Positions 14,980 to 22,516 of a DNA stretch of 31,427 bases are shown piece by piece; the first letter of the stretch is position 1, and every line of letters begins with the position of its first letter. Below the pieces are notes generated by a model. The model was not told where the DNA came from, did not search any database, and saw only the letters and a program-made list of their open reading frames with translations. The stretch is from positions 1 through 31,427 of the IMG/VR virus record IMGVR_UViG_3300047317_000050; one strand, 5' to 3'. The DNA is from a virus. Position numbers and translations under genes: made by a program.

Positions 14980-15584
14980 GATTTGCTCCCTTTTTCCTTT
15001 GCACCAGATTGCGCGAGCGCCGCGAGTTCCTTGACCTGGCGCTTCAGGTCCTCGATGTCTGCGTCGCGCTTTTCCAGTTCGCTCTGAAGGCGCAATGCCT
15101 CTTTGCCGTTCTCGGCCTGAGCGAGCCATGCAACCGCCTTGTCGCGCAGCTCGCGCGCGCCGAGCCAGGACAGGTTGCTATCCGCGATGCCGGCCAGTTG
15201 CTCGACCGTATGGATGTGCATCGCCTTGAATTCCATCGCCTGCGATTTCGTCAGCGGACCCCATTGTTCGATCGGTGTGCCGGTCTGAACCTGTTCCTGC
15301 TGAGCCTCGAAGGCTCGCCACTGCTGCGGGAATCGACGCGGATCGGCCGGTCCCTGATGATCGTCCTCGAACTTCACCGGGCGGAAAATCTGCTTGGTCC
15401 GGTCGCCGGGGAAATGGATGCGCACATGCGGCACGTCCTTGAAAATCGGCCGACCTTCTTCTTCCGATTTTGCGGTCTGATGGATGGCCTCCATCGTGAA
15501 TTCCACGTAGAGGCGGCTATCGTCGCCGTGTGAGACGTGCAGCGAGTTGCCCTGTTCAACGATACGGGCCTGTGCGAAATCCAT
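14976..15584 (-). CDS. Conserved phage protein with C-terminal coiled coil
   Basis: A 202-residue soluble protein. The N-terminal half is mixed alpha/beta (ARIVEQGNSLHVSHGDDSRLY..., VPHVRIHFPGD). The middle has a helix-hairpin-helix-like segment (EFKAMHIHTVEQLAGI...LGARELRDKAVAWL, about 135-165). The last 40 residues form a charged coiled coil (LQSELEKRDADIEDLKRQVKEL). I know similar proteins only as hypothetical proteins between capsid and adaptor genes in BPP-1-like phages. It could be a head-completion, assembly or DNA-associated protein. It is the first gene after the intrinsic terminator at 15608-15631, so its level relative to capsid may be set there. GGAG lies about ten bases before ATG 15584. 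Confidence 0.75.
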   Translation of the reverse strand: MDFAQARIVEQGNSLHVSHGDDSRLYVEFTMEAIHQTAKSEEEGRPIFKDVPHVRIHFPGDRTKQIFRPVKFEDDHQGPADPRRFPQQWRAFEAQQEQVQTGTPIEQWGPLTKSQAMEFKAMHIHTVEQLAGIADSNLSWLGARELRDKAVAWLAQAENGKEALRLQSELEKRDADIEDLKRQVKELAALAQSGAKEKGSKS

Positions 15585-15607
15585 GGTGGTGAGTCTCCAG
15601 ATGAGGG

Positions 15608-15631
15608 AAAAAGGGAGGGCCGAAGCCCTCC
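15608..15631 (-). terminator. Intrinsic terminator downstream of the capsid/decoration genes
   Basis: On the minus strand a 7-bp GC-rich stem GGAGGGC-TTCG-GCCCTCC with a stable UUCG tetraloop is followed at once by CTTTTT. It lies 20 bases after the stop of the decoration-like gene at 15651. This is a textbook rho-independent terminator in the direction of the late genes. It would lower expression of everything downstream (adaptor, tail, lysis) relative to capsid unless an antiterminator or a downstream promoter acts. Confidence 0.85.
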
Positions 15632-15650
15632 GAAGATGCTGCCGCGTGGA

Positions 15651-16232
15651 TTACGTGATAGCCGGCTGTGCGGTGCAGCGGTCAAGCAGCAGGACAGCCT
15701 GCGTGGCCGACAGAACGACTGCGTTCGAACCACTGCCGAGCGTGACAGCCGGAGCCGTAGCGAACTTCGCGCCGAGCAACTGCTTGCCATTGACTGCCGT
15801 CGGGCTGACGACGCCAGCGGCCTGCCAGTACACCGGGTTGCCTGCAACCGGCGCACCCTGGCAGGTGACGATGGCGTTGCCGCTGACCTGGAACCAGCCC
15901 CACTGATTGGCCGTCATGGCCGACACAGCCACGCCGATCACGTCGCCGCTGTTTGCCGTACCGGCCCATTTCGCCGCGCCGTTGATGATCGCGCCGTTCG
16001 TGAGCGACTGGTTGAACTGGCAAACGTCGCCAGCGGCCAGCGTGCCGGTGGCCTGGGCGTAGACGAATTCGCCGCCGCCCAATGCCGCGTCATAGCCGCG
16101 CATGATCTCGAAGCTGAACGACTGACGACCCGAGCCCGTGCCGGCCACGAGGTTGACAGGACCGGGACCAGCAGTGTCGACATCCGTCAGCTTGACGACG
16201 CCCAAGGTGTTGTCATATGCAATGAAAGACAT
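15651..16232 (-). CDS. Probable capsid decoration (cement) protein
   Basis: A 193-residue beta-rich protein with a jelly-roll-like composition and the patterns SGRQSFSFEIMRGYDAALGGGEFVYAQATGTLAAGDVC, VIGVAVSAMTANQWGWFQVSG and VYWQAAGVVSP. These sequences, and the position directly after the major capsid gene, are typical of head-surface or cement proteins in many phages. BPP-1 has a cement protein gene beside its capsid gene, but that protein is shorter and I see no sure sequence identity. It would stabilise the expanded head. It starts 13 bases after the capsid stop and is followed by the intrinsic terminator. Confidence 0.7.
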   Translation of the reverse strand: MSFIAYDNTLGVVKLTDVDTAGPGPVNLVAGTGSGRQSFSFEIMRGYDAALGGGEFVYAQATGTLAAGDVCQFNQSLTNGAIINGAAKWAGTANSGDVIGVAVSAMTANQWGWFQVSGNAIVTCQGAPVAGNPVYWQAAGVVSPTAVNGKQLLGAKFATAPAVTLGSGSNAVVLSATQAVLLLDRCTAQPAIT

Positions 16233-16244
16233 TTCGTTTCTCCC

Positions 16245-17234
16245 TTAGGCGATCAGCACGCCCTGAAGGCGGCGATTGGACGTGGTCATGTTGCCGGCGA
16301 ACCCAACTAATTTCACCATCGCGTCCTGATTGACTGCATACCGGTCGTCGCCGATCGGTGCAAAGTTGCGATCGACGTGCGGGCGGAAGTAGATGTAATC
16401 CGTGTTCAGGAAATACATCGTGCTTGCCGGTGCGCCGCCGCCGAAGCCGCCGTCTAGCACCACGTCCGAATTCATGTACTTCAGCGAGTCGAAGCCCGCT
16501 TCGCCCATTTCGTTCGACGTGATGCGCTGGATGGCCTGCAACGATTCCAGATACAGACGGAAATAGTTGTTGTCGGCGATGATCAGATCCGGCTTGTCCG
16601 TCTGACGCACGAGCTGCACGTACAGACGGTTCATGTACGACTGGATATTCGCCGAGGTCGTGGCGCCGCCGCCGTCCGTGACACCCGAGAACTTCAGGTT
16701 GCGCCAGAAGCTGCCCACGGTCGTCGATGCGTCGATGCCACCCACCACACCGGTCGTCGGCGTGTTCGACACGAGCAGCGCGAGGCCGCCAATCTGCCGG
16801 CCGCCGTCAGCGGTGCCGTCCGAATAGCAGTCGAGCGCGATGTTGTTGACGAGCGTCTTTTCCGCGTTCTTGATGCGCGATTCGAGCAGGTCGATGATCG
16901 CTTCCTCGCCGGTGTTCTGGAGTTGTTCCAGACCGGAGATCGAGACGGCCACGGCTGCCTGCGCGTAGTTGTATTCCGCGCCGGTGAACACGTCGGACGG
17001 CGAAATGTTCAGCGCTTCATAACCGCTGTAGCGCTTGAACGTGCCGTTTTCGGCGTATTCGAGTTCCTGAACGATGGTCCGACCGCCGGAAACGGTCTTG
17101 ACGTTGCCGCGCTTGCGGAGGCGGAACAACAGGGCGTTGTTCTTCGTGATGTTGTCAGCCAGCTTCCCGGTGCGATTGCGAAGCGTGGTCGTGACAATTT
17201 CCGTGAGAGTGCTTGACGGATTTTGCAGGGCCAT
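16245..17234 (-). CDS. Major capsid protein
   Basis: A 329-residue major capsid protein of the BPP-1-like type. The N-terminal 70 residues (TEIVTTTLRNRTGKLADNITKNNALLFRLRKRGNVKTVSGGRTIVQELEY) and the segment RYSGYEALNISPSDVFTGAEYNYAQAAVAVSISGLE are characteristic of capsid proteins of this group of siphoviruses and podoviruses, which keep an HK97-like fold. The end (RVDRNFAPIGDDRYAVNQDAMVKLVGFAGNMTTSNRRLQGVL-like) completes the P-domain and A-domain signature. It follows the scaffold gene by 18 bases with a GGAG site. Length is normal. It will be the most abundant virion protein. Confidence 0.92.
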   Translation of the reverse strand: MALQNPSSTLTEIVTTTLRNRTGKLADNITKNNALLFRLRKRGNVKTVSGGRTIVQELEYAENGTFKRYSGYEALNISPSDVFTGAEYNYAQAAVAVSISGLEQLQNTGEEAIIDLLESRIKNAEKTLVNNIALDCYSDGTADGGRQIGGLALLVSNTPTTGVVGGIDASTTVGSFWRNLKFSGVTDGGGATTSANIQSYMNRLYVQLVRQTDKPDLIIADNNYFRLYLESLQAIQRITSNEMGEAGFDSLKYMNSDVVLDGGFGGGAPASTMYFLNTDYIYFRPHVDRNFAPIGDDRYAVNQDAMVKLVGFAGNMTTSNRRLQGVLIA

Positions 17235-17252
17235 GATGTGACTCCAAGAGGG

Positions 17253-18287
17253 TTACGAAGTTGTCGCGGCGCGCATCGCTTGCCGCAATTGATCGCGCAG
17301 GGAGAGGTCAGGGTTCGCTGCAATCGTCGTCGAGACAGTGCCCGCCGGTGATCCGCTGATTGATCCTGCCGCTTTACGCTTCGCATCAGCTTTGGCTCTC
17401 GCCTCGGCTGCCCGCTTCGCCTCTGCATCCGCCTGCTGGCGGGTCAGAATTGTGGAACGAACATCAGGGTTCGCATGGCACGCCATGTCGTACGCCTCCT
17501 GCATATCCTTAGCCTGTCCCGCGACCAGGAGATGGGCCATGAGCGGCTTCACCTGTTCGTAGAACTCGTTCTTAGGATCGGCAGCGAAGGCTTCGATCAT
17601 GGCTTGAGCCTGCCCCTGTATCTGCTGATGTTGCTGCTGCTCGGTGCTCGTCAGATGGCCTTTGAGTTGGGCAAGCTCCTGGCGGAGTGATTGCAACTCG
17701 GGGCTAACTTGCGGGACGCCTTGCGCAGCTACTGCCAAATCCACTCCAAACTGTCCTGCCAGATGCCGGAAAACGCCGATCTTCTGTTCGGGGCCGGCCG
17801 TGCGCAGAATGTAGGCAGTCTGGAGAAGATCCCGAACCGCGCCGGCTTCGTCGCCGCCTTCTGCGCGGATCATCGGGAGGTATGGGTTAATTACGTCTTT
17901 GAGCTTCTTGCCGAGCGCCGCGTCCTGTCCGAGCGTCGTGATGCCGCGGTGTGCTTCTTCCTCGCGGCGCGCGATGACGGCCTGAACTTCGGGCGGAATC
18001 TTGTCCCAATGCGCTTTTTCGGCGGCTGACCAGGATTGCGGAGCCTTGGCCTTCTGTTCGGTCAGTGCTTCCGCCGGATCGACCTTCGTTTCGGTGGGCG
18101 ACGAAGTACCGGGTTTTTCACCACTTTCAACGGTGGAAGGCTTGCTGGTATTGGCTTCTACCTGGTCGACAACTTCCGCAGGATCGCCCTTCAGATCGGC
18201 GAGGTTCTTAACCAGTTCGTCGCGCAGTGACAGCTCTGTTTCCTGCCCGACTTCGCCCGTTTCGCCCACCTGACTTTCGACCGTCAT
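17253..18287 (-). CDS. Capsid scaffolding protein
   Basis: A 344-residue highly charged helical protein placed directly before the capsid gene. Residues 1-95 are acidic and disordered. A conserved stretch PQSWSAAEKAHWDKIPPEVQAVIARREEEAHRGI (about 85-120) is the signature seen in scaffolds of BPP-1-like phages. Long helices follow (LRQELAQLKGHLTSTEQQQHQQIQGQAQ), and the end is a basic coiled coil (AEAKRAAEARAKADAKRKAAG) suited to bind capsid. ATG 18287 is chosen because GGGG lies seven bases upstream; a TTG two codons earlier has no spacing for a ribosome site. It would guide procapsid assembly and then leave. Confidence 0.85.
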   Translation of the reverse strand: MTVESQVGETGEVGQETELSLRDELVKNLADLKGDPAEVVDQVEANTSKPSTVESGEKPGTSSPTETKVDPAEALTEQKAKAPQSWSAAEKAHWDKIPPEVQAVIARREEEAHRGITTLGQDAALGKKLKDVINPYLPMIRAEGGDEAGAVRDLLQTAYILRTAGPEQKIGVFRHLAGQFGVDLAVAAQGVPQVSPELQSLRQELAQLKGHLTSTEQQQHQQIQGQAQAMIEAFAADPKNEFYEQVKPLMAHLLVAGQAKDMQEAYDMACHANPDVRSTILTRQQADAEAKRAAEARAKADAKRKAAGSISGSPAGTVSTTIAANPDLSLRDQLRQAMRAATTS

Positions 18288-18321
18288 TTCCAATCCCCGC
18301 TTATTTGCATGCGGTACATGC

Positions 18322-18335
18322 TAGGTAGCGGGAAT
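18322..18335 (-). repeat. Copy 2 of the shared intergenic 14-bp motif
   Basis: ATTCCCGCTACCTA on the minus strand lies in the 59-base gap between the 47-residue gene and the scaffold gene; it differs from the copy at 11474-11487 by one base. GCATGC and GCGGGG follow, the latter also serving as the scaffold ribosome site. It could mark a promoter or processing site in front of scaffold and capsid. No standard sigma-70 boxes are evident. Confidence 0.4.
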
Positions 18336-18346
18336 CCGTGCGGCAA

Positions 18347-18490
18347 TCAATGCATCTGCTGCGGAGGCATGCCTTGCGGTGGAATCGGCGGCGCTTGCGG
18401 CGCCTGTTGTTGTGCCGCTGCTTTCTGTGCGGCTTCCATTTGAGTTTGATGCAGGAGCGCCACAAGGCGCGGCAGGAATGCCCCGATCAT
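18347..18490 (-). CDS. 47-residue Gln/Pro-rich protein
   Basis: Begins with a short hydrophobic helix (MIGAFLPRLVALLHQTQ) and continues as an Ala/Gln helix and a Pro/Gln/Met-rich tail (PPIPPQGMPPQQ). The ATG at 18490 overlaps the upstream stop as ATGA and has an excellent AGGAGG site about eight bases upstream, so it is almost surely translated. It lies just before the scaffold gene. I do not recognise it; it could be a small assembly or portal-associated factor. A longer frame to 18562 lies wholly in the upstream gene and is rejected. Confidence 0.7.
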   Translation of the reverse strand: MIGAFLPRLVALLHQTQMEAAQKAAAQQQAPQAPPIPPQGMPPQQMH

Positions 18491-18702
18491 TTCATGCCCT
18501 CCTGAGGCGCAATAGCGCCATGACAATTCTTGCATTCCCGGTAATCTGGAGTTTGACGGCACAGGGAATAGCCAGGATCAGGCATGCCGCAGTCACAATA
18601 TTCTATTGTGCAACGATGAAGAGGGTTGCCCGCATATTTCTTCCAGAAGCGGCGATTATCCTCATAGAATTCGCGCTGCGATTCAATCGAAGGAACAATC
18701 AT
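18487..18702 (-). CDS. Cys-rich (zinc-finger-like) small phage protein
   Basis: A 71-residue protein with a helical N-terminus (SIESQREFYEDNRRFWKKYAG) and a Cys/His-rich end: HRC, CDCG, LC and ECKNCHG. At least two CxC or CxxC pairs could bind one or two zinc ions. It is coupled to both neighbours by ATGA overlaps and preceded by GGGAG. It lies beside a second zinc-ribbon-like gene between portal and scaffold. I do not recognise the family; a role in head assembly or DNA/RNA binding is possible but unproven. Confidence 0.7.
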   Translation of the reverse strand: MIVPSIESQREFYEDNRRFWKKYAGNPLHRCTIEYCDCGMPDPGYSLCRQTPDYRECKNCHGAIAPQEGMK

Positions 18703-19058
18703 TTCTGTCTCCCGAGTACTTCGCGCGTAGCCTGCGTCAATTCCTTGCGCAGGTTGAAATCACCGCGGACCTCACCAGCCTGCCGGCCGACGCGCTCATT
18801 GCCCACTTCGGTGTAGCCGTTGCGCTTCAGGAAATCACGGTGTGCGCTCCGGCTGTTGATGACTGGCGGCTTGCCCGTCGCAACGTCGATTGCAACGGCC
18901 TGATACGGGCCGATGTCGGGCGCTACCATGGGCGCCACAATCTTGCGACTCATGACGGCATCGCAGCAGACTGGCAGATCCTTGTCCCGCTCAGCAATCG
19001 TGCGGAACACATCTTCCTCATGACCGCACCCGCAACACTCAACCCGATACATCGGCAT
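18699..19058 (-). CDS. FmdB-like zinc-ribbon phage protein
   Basis: A 119-residue protein whose first 35 residues make a zinc ribbon (MYRVECCGCGHEEDVFRTI...LPVCCDAVMSRKI) of the FmdB-like type widely found in phage head regions. The following segment APDIGPYQAV...INSRSAHRDFLKRNGYTEVGNE is the conserved partner region seen in phage versions. The end is helical (NLRKELTQATREVLGRQ). ATG 19058 follows the portal stop (TGAAATG) with GGGG upstream; the longer frame to 19142 is portal shadow. Function is unknown; position suggests a late or packaging-linked role. Confidence 0.8.
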   Translation of the reverse strand: MPMYRVECCGCGHEEDVFRTIAERDKDLPVCCDAVMSRKIVAPMVAPDIGPYQAVAIDVATGKPPVINSRSAHRDFLKRNGYTEVGNERVGRQAGEVRGDFNLRKELTQATREVLGRQK

Positions 19059-19059
19059 T

Positions 19060-21312
19060 TCATTCCCCTGAAGTGGCAGCATTTGCCGCGCTGATCTCGG
19101 CGGCGTCAAGCGTCGCGCCAGCCGAAATCTCTGCGGTCTCAATCTTCGTGGCAGCGTCGATCTTAGCCAGCACCAATTTCATCTGCCCCTCGAACATCAT
19201 CTTCATGCGCTCCATCAGCATGTCGTTATGCATCTGCATGGCGCTGCGCTGCGCTTCGAGTTGCTGTTCCTGAGCCGCCTGCTGCGCCTGCGCGCGCTGC
19301 TCCATCTCTGCCACCCAGGCGTCCAACTGAGCCTTGCGTTCGTCGTTCTGGCGCTCCATGGCGAGCTTCTGCATTTCGATCTGGCCGCGCATCTGCTCGG
19401 CCTGCATATCGCCCTGCTGCTTGCCCTGTGCGATCTGGAGTTGCGTCTGCGCCTTGATCTGCTCCGGATTGGGCTGCGGATTGTTCTGCGCCTGCTTGGC
19501 GCGCTTCTCAAGCGCGTCCACCGTTTCCTGCAGGCAGGATTCCATCTGCTTGCCAACAGGGAACGCGCGAACGGCGAACATGAGCATCTGCCCGAGCAGC
19601 GGCATCAGCGACGGATCGGCGCCTTCTGCCGACTTGAGGAACCCGCCGACGGCCGTCAGGAATTCCGTGCGGTCCTGCTTCTCCTGCATCTGATCCATTT
19701 TCAGCGTCGAATCGGTCTCGATGTCGAGCCGGAAATGACGCATATTCGAATCGCGCAGGAGCTTATCGACTTCTTCCCACGTCGGTTCGCTGAACGGCTT
19801 TTCCATGTCGTCGGGAAGCTGACCGCCTGCCTGCTGGATCATCTGCGCGATCTGCTTCTCCTGCGCGGTCATAAGCGGATAGCCGGAAATCTCCGCAAGC
19901 GTCTTGATGTCGAACTGGTTAGCCAGAACCTCAGCCACTAGCACGACGACATCCCGAGCGAAGCGCTGAACCTCGGCCTGCATGTCAACAAGCCGGATCG
20001 ATGCCCAATTGCTCTTTATCTTCTGCGCGCCGTATGTCTCATCAGGGTCCGTCGAGCCGCGGATGATGTCGGCCATGCCGGTGATCTCGTACAGGTCCTG
20101 TTTGACCTTCTCGCGCGTGTCGTAGAGGCTCAGGAGCGTCTGCGCAATCATGTCCATCGGCAGGAGTTCGACCGCGCCTTTCATGCCGCCCTTCTCGGCG
20201 AACGCCGCCCATGAATCGACCGGAACAAGCCGGTTTTCATAGCCGCCCGACAGAAGCTGCTGCAAACCTGGCGTGCTCGAATCGTAGACGCCGACCACGC
20301 GCAGCGCGTCTGCAAGCAGTTTCGCGCGTGAGGTCAGATCGTCAAGCTGGTTCGCCTGATCCTGATACATCGCGTAGTCAGGGACCGGGATAACCGTGTC
20401 GTTCGCATGGTTCGGCAGCATCGGTCGCGGACAAGGGAAGAAATCTTCGAGCCCCAGCATGTCGTCGCGCACGTCAAGCGGCTCGAACATCATCCCCTTG
20501 GACAGCCAATAGACCTTTTTCGTGCTCTTGTCCCAGATCTCGTAAATCCGGGCCTTTTGCTGGTATTCCGTGACTTCCTGCCCCTTCAGATCCTCGGGCT
20601 TGTAGTCGAGCGGCACGCGCCGGCCTTTATCGGCTCCGAAACGCTTAACCAGTTCTTCGCGCGTCAGATAGCAGATGCGCCACACCGCCCGCACTTCCTG
20701 CCAGGTACGTGCAATGGTGTGCCCGAAGTCCGACCAGTGCACGTAATCGATGTCAATTTCTTCATATTCGACATCAACGATAGGTTCGCCACTGGATGCG
20801 GTCTGCGGCACGTCGGGCGCCTGATTGGCGTCCGCGTCATCGTCGATTTCCGGGCCTTCATTGCCCAGCATGCCCTCGCCACCCTCGGCGAAGTGCGGCA
20901 CATAGCGAATCCAGACCGTACCGCGGCCCGGCAGCAGGCGATCGGTCACGCACTGGCGCGCGGTCAGGAAGAAATCTTCCTTGTCGAGCGTGAAACTCGT
21001 TGCGCGCTCAAGAATCTGGCATGCAACACGCCCGACGGGATCGGCATCGAGGAACCGACGCTGAAAATCGGGCTTCGGATTCTTCGAATAGAGCGCCGGC
21101 AGTAGCGTCTGGATATTCGACCACAGCACGTTGTAGCGGCTTTCCTTGCCCTCGCGCGCGTTACGCTCGTCCTTGTACCGGCGCAGGATCTTCTTCGCCT
21201 TGGTCTCCCATTCGGAAGCCTTGGATTCGTATAGCTCGATCTCCTTCACCCATCGCGTGACGGTGTTGTCGGTCGAGAGCTGCGTATCGCCCTGTGCGCG
21301 CGCTTCAGTCAT
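19060..21312 (-). CDS. Portal protein
   Basis: A 750-residue portal, the ring through which DNA enters and leaves the head. Recognisable portal stretches are the N-terminal helical wing (WVKEIELYESKASEWETKAKKILRRYKDERNA, YNVLWSNIQTLLPALYSKNPKP) and the middle strands (DRLLPGRGTVWIRYVPHF, DYVHWSDFGH). After these come DLYEITGMADIIRGSTDPDETYGAQKIKSNW and a very long Gln-rich C-terminal coiled coil (about residues 590-750) that would form the barrel inside the head. ATG 21312 is preferred because it lies just after the upstream stop at 21317; the longer frame to 21369 is inside that gene. Between terminase and portal this phage has three extra genes. Length fits the BPP-1-like group. Confidence 0.92.
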   Translation of the reverse strand: MTEARAQGDTQLSTDNTVTRWVKEIELYESKASEWETKAKKILRRYKDERNAREGKESRYNVLWSNIQTLLPALYSKNPKPDFQRRFLDADPVGRVACQILERATSFTLDKEDFFLTARQCVTDRLLPGRGTVWIRYVPHFAEGGEGMLGNEGPEIDDDADANQAPDVPQTASSGEPIVDVEYEEIDIDYVHWSDFGHTIARTWQEVRAVWRICYLTREELVKRFGADKGRRVPLDYKPEDLKGQEVTEYQQKARIYEIWDKSTKKVYWLSKGMMFEPLDVRDDMLGLEDFFPCPRPMLPNHANDTVIPVPDYAMYQDQANQLDDLTSRAKLLADALRVVGVYDSSTPGLQQLLSGGYENRLVPVDSWAAFAEKGGMKGAVELLPMDMIAQTLLSLYDTREKVKQDLYEITGMADIIRGSTDPDETYGAQKIKSNWASIRLVDMQAEVQRFARDVVVLVAEVLANQFDIKTLAEISGYPLMTAQEKQIAQMIQQAGGQLPDDMEKPFSEPTWEEVDKLLRDSNMRHFRLDIETDSTLKMDQMQEKQDRTEFLTAVGGFLKSAEGADPSLMPLLGQMLMFAVRAFPVGKQMESCLQETVDALEKRAKQAQNNPQPNPEQIKAQTQLQIAQGKQQGDMQAEQMRGQIEMQKLAMERQNDERKAQLDAWVAEMEQRAQAQQAAQEQQLEAQRSAMQMHNDMLMERMKMMFEGQMKLVLAKIDAATKIETAEISAGATLDAAEISAANAATSGE

Positions 21313-21316
21313 GATT

Positions 21317-21598
21317 TCAGCCCGAGATAAAGCCGACAGTGGCCGAGACCGTGCCGCCGACAACGACATTCAGCCCCTTCGAGAAGGCGAACGGCAGCGG
21401 ATAAAAGGTGCCTGCAACCGGCGTGAAGGTATCGACGATCTTCGTGCCGGTGCCCGTTGCCGCGTCGTCATAGACGGTAATCGTCGGCGTTGCGCTCGCC
21501 GCGCTCACGAAGATGCCGCCCATGATGCCGTCGATCCCGCACACGTTGCCCGATGCGCTGATCTGCTTATAGGTGAAGCCTGCTGTGTTGTGGTTCAT
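21317..21598 (-). CDS. Small beta-sandwich phage protein
   Basis: A 93-residue protein: YKQISASGNVCGIDGIMGGIFVSAASATPTITVYDD, GTKIVDTFTPVAGTFYPLPFAFSKGLNVVVGGTVSATVGFI. The repeated short strands and the pattern of one aromatic-Pro-Leu-Pro turn match a family of small beta proteins found near tail-fibre and head genes in many phages, with no function I can name. It sits between the fibre-like gene and the portal gene. A decoration or fibre-associated role is inferred. Confidence 0.7.
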   Translation of the reverse strand: MNHNTAGFTYKQISASGNVCGIDGIMGGIFVSAASATPTITVYDDAATGTGTKIVDTFTPVAGTFYPLPFAFSKGLNVVVGGTVSATVGFISG

Positions 21599-21607
21599 GA
21601 TGGTCCT

Positions 21608-22516
21608 TTAGCGAATGCGCCGCGCTCCAATGAATCCAATTGCGGCATTTGTCGAAGTAGAAAACTGGGACAGCGCAACTAGATAAACCGTTGTCGTCGT
21701 TGACAGACTTAGCCTCATTCGGAGTCCCGTAGCGCCGACGCCTAATCCGGTGCCAGCAGAAAACGGAAGCTGCGCAATCGCCCCGCCGTTTGGTGCAGTT
21801 GGCATCACAGCTGATGTCGTGGTGACGGCTGCGTCGAGAAGCGATTGAACGGTCGAGCCTGCCGGTACAGTCCAAATTGATCCGTAGACATCCCAATCAC
21901 CGGCAGTAAGCGAAATAGACGTTACATTTGCTGCAGTGTTAGATGTCAGAGAGACGGGCGTTGCGGAGTTTGTCGCACATCCGGTCGGCGATCCGCCATT
22001 TGTTACCTGTGCGCAGATTAACTCACCGATACTCCCTGCATTCGCATTGTCGTTCGTCGTCGTGCCAACAATACCTGCGGTGCTCGATGGCGTGATCGTG
22101 CTCGTCGCCTGAAGTGTGGTGAACTTGCCCGCTGATGCAGTCGTGCTGCCGATCGAACCCGGCGAAGCAAAGGTCGCGCCCCCAAGTGTCGCCGCATTGA
22201 CAGCAGTATTGCAGGTAAATCCAGTGCTTGTGGTCCAGTTCAACGCGCTCGCCGAAGTGCTGCAACTCGGCATGGCAAAGGCTGTCGGCGATGCACTGGC
22301 TCCACTGGCATTCGTAAGTACAGTATTGGCCGCAATGGCTGTGATTCCGTTCAGGCCAATGCCGCCCCATGCCGCCACAGTCGTCGGCCCACTTGAAACG
22401 ATCACCTGTCCGCTTACTGACCCGGCCGGATTGAGAAGTTGTATAGGCGTGAATGTCGTAGCATGCGCCATAATCGATAAAAGAAGCGCTAGCGCGCCAG
22501 TGAGTAGCCGTTTCAT
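21608..22516 (-). CDS. Tail-fibre-like protein with an N-terminal Sec signal peptide
   Basis: A 302-residue protein. Residues 1-19 are a textbook signal peptide (MKR, hydrophobic core, cut after AHA). Residues 20-150 are low-complexity Ser/Thr/Gly/Ala with fibre-style strings (LGGATFASPGSIGSTTASAGKFTTLQ). The C-terminal about 135 residues form a compact beta-domain resembling jelly-roll/C1q-like fibre tips (SIGELICAQ, ISLTAGDWDVYGSIW, LRMRLSLSTTTTVYLVALSQF). Two Cys pairs are present. Its ATG overlaps the tailspike stop (ATGA). A signal peptide is unusual on a virion protein: it may be exported and act at the host envelope, or the helix may serve in assembly. Assignment as fibre-like is by style. 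Confidence 0.7.
   Translation of the reverse strand: MKRLLTGALALLLSIMAHATTFTPIQLLNPAGSVSGQVIVSSGPTTVAAWGGIGLNGITAIAANTVLTNASGASASPTAFAMPSCSTSASALNWTTSTGFTCNTAVNAATLGGATFASPGSIGSTTASAGKFTTLQATSTITPSSTAGIVGTTTNDNANAGSIGELICAQVTNGGSPTGCATNSATPVSLTSNTAANVTSISLTAGDWDVYGSIWTVPAGSTVQSLLDAAVTTTSAVMPTAPNGGAIAQLPFSAGTGLGVGATGLRMRLSLSTTTTVYLVALSQFSTSTNAAIGFIGARRIR

Noticed and set aside
18279-18293. TTG start of the scaffold gene at 18293
   Set aside because: No room for a ribosome site; ATG 18287 two codons later has GGGG seven bases upstream.
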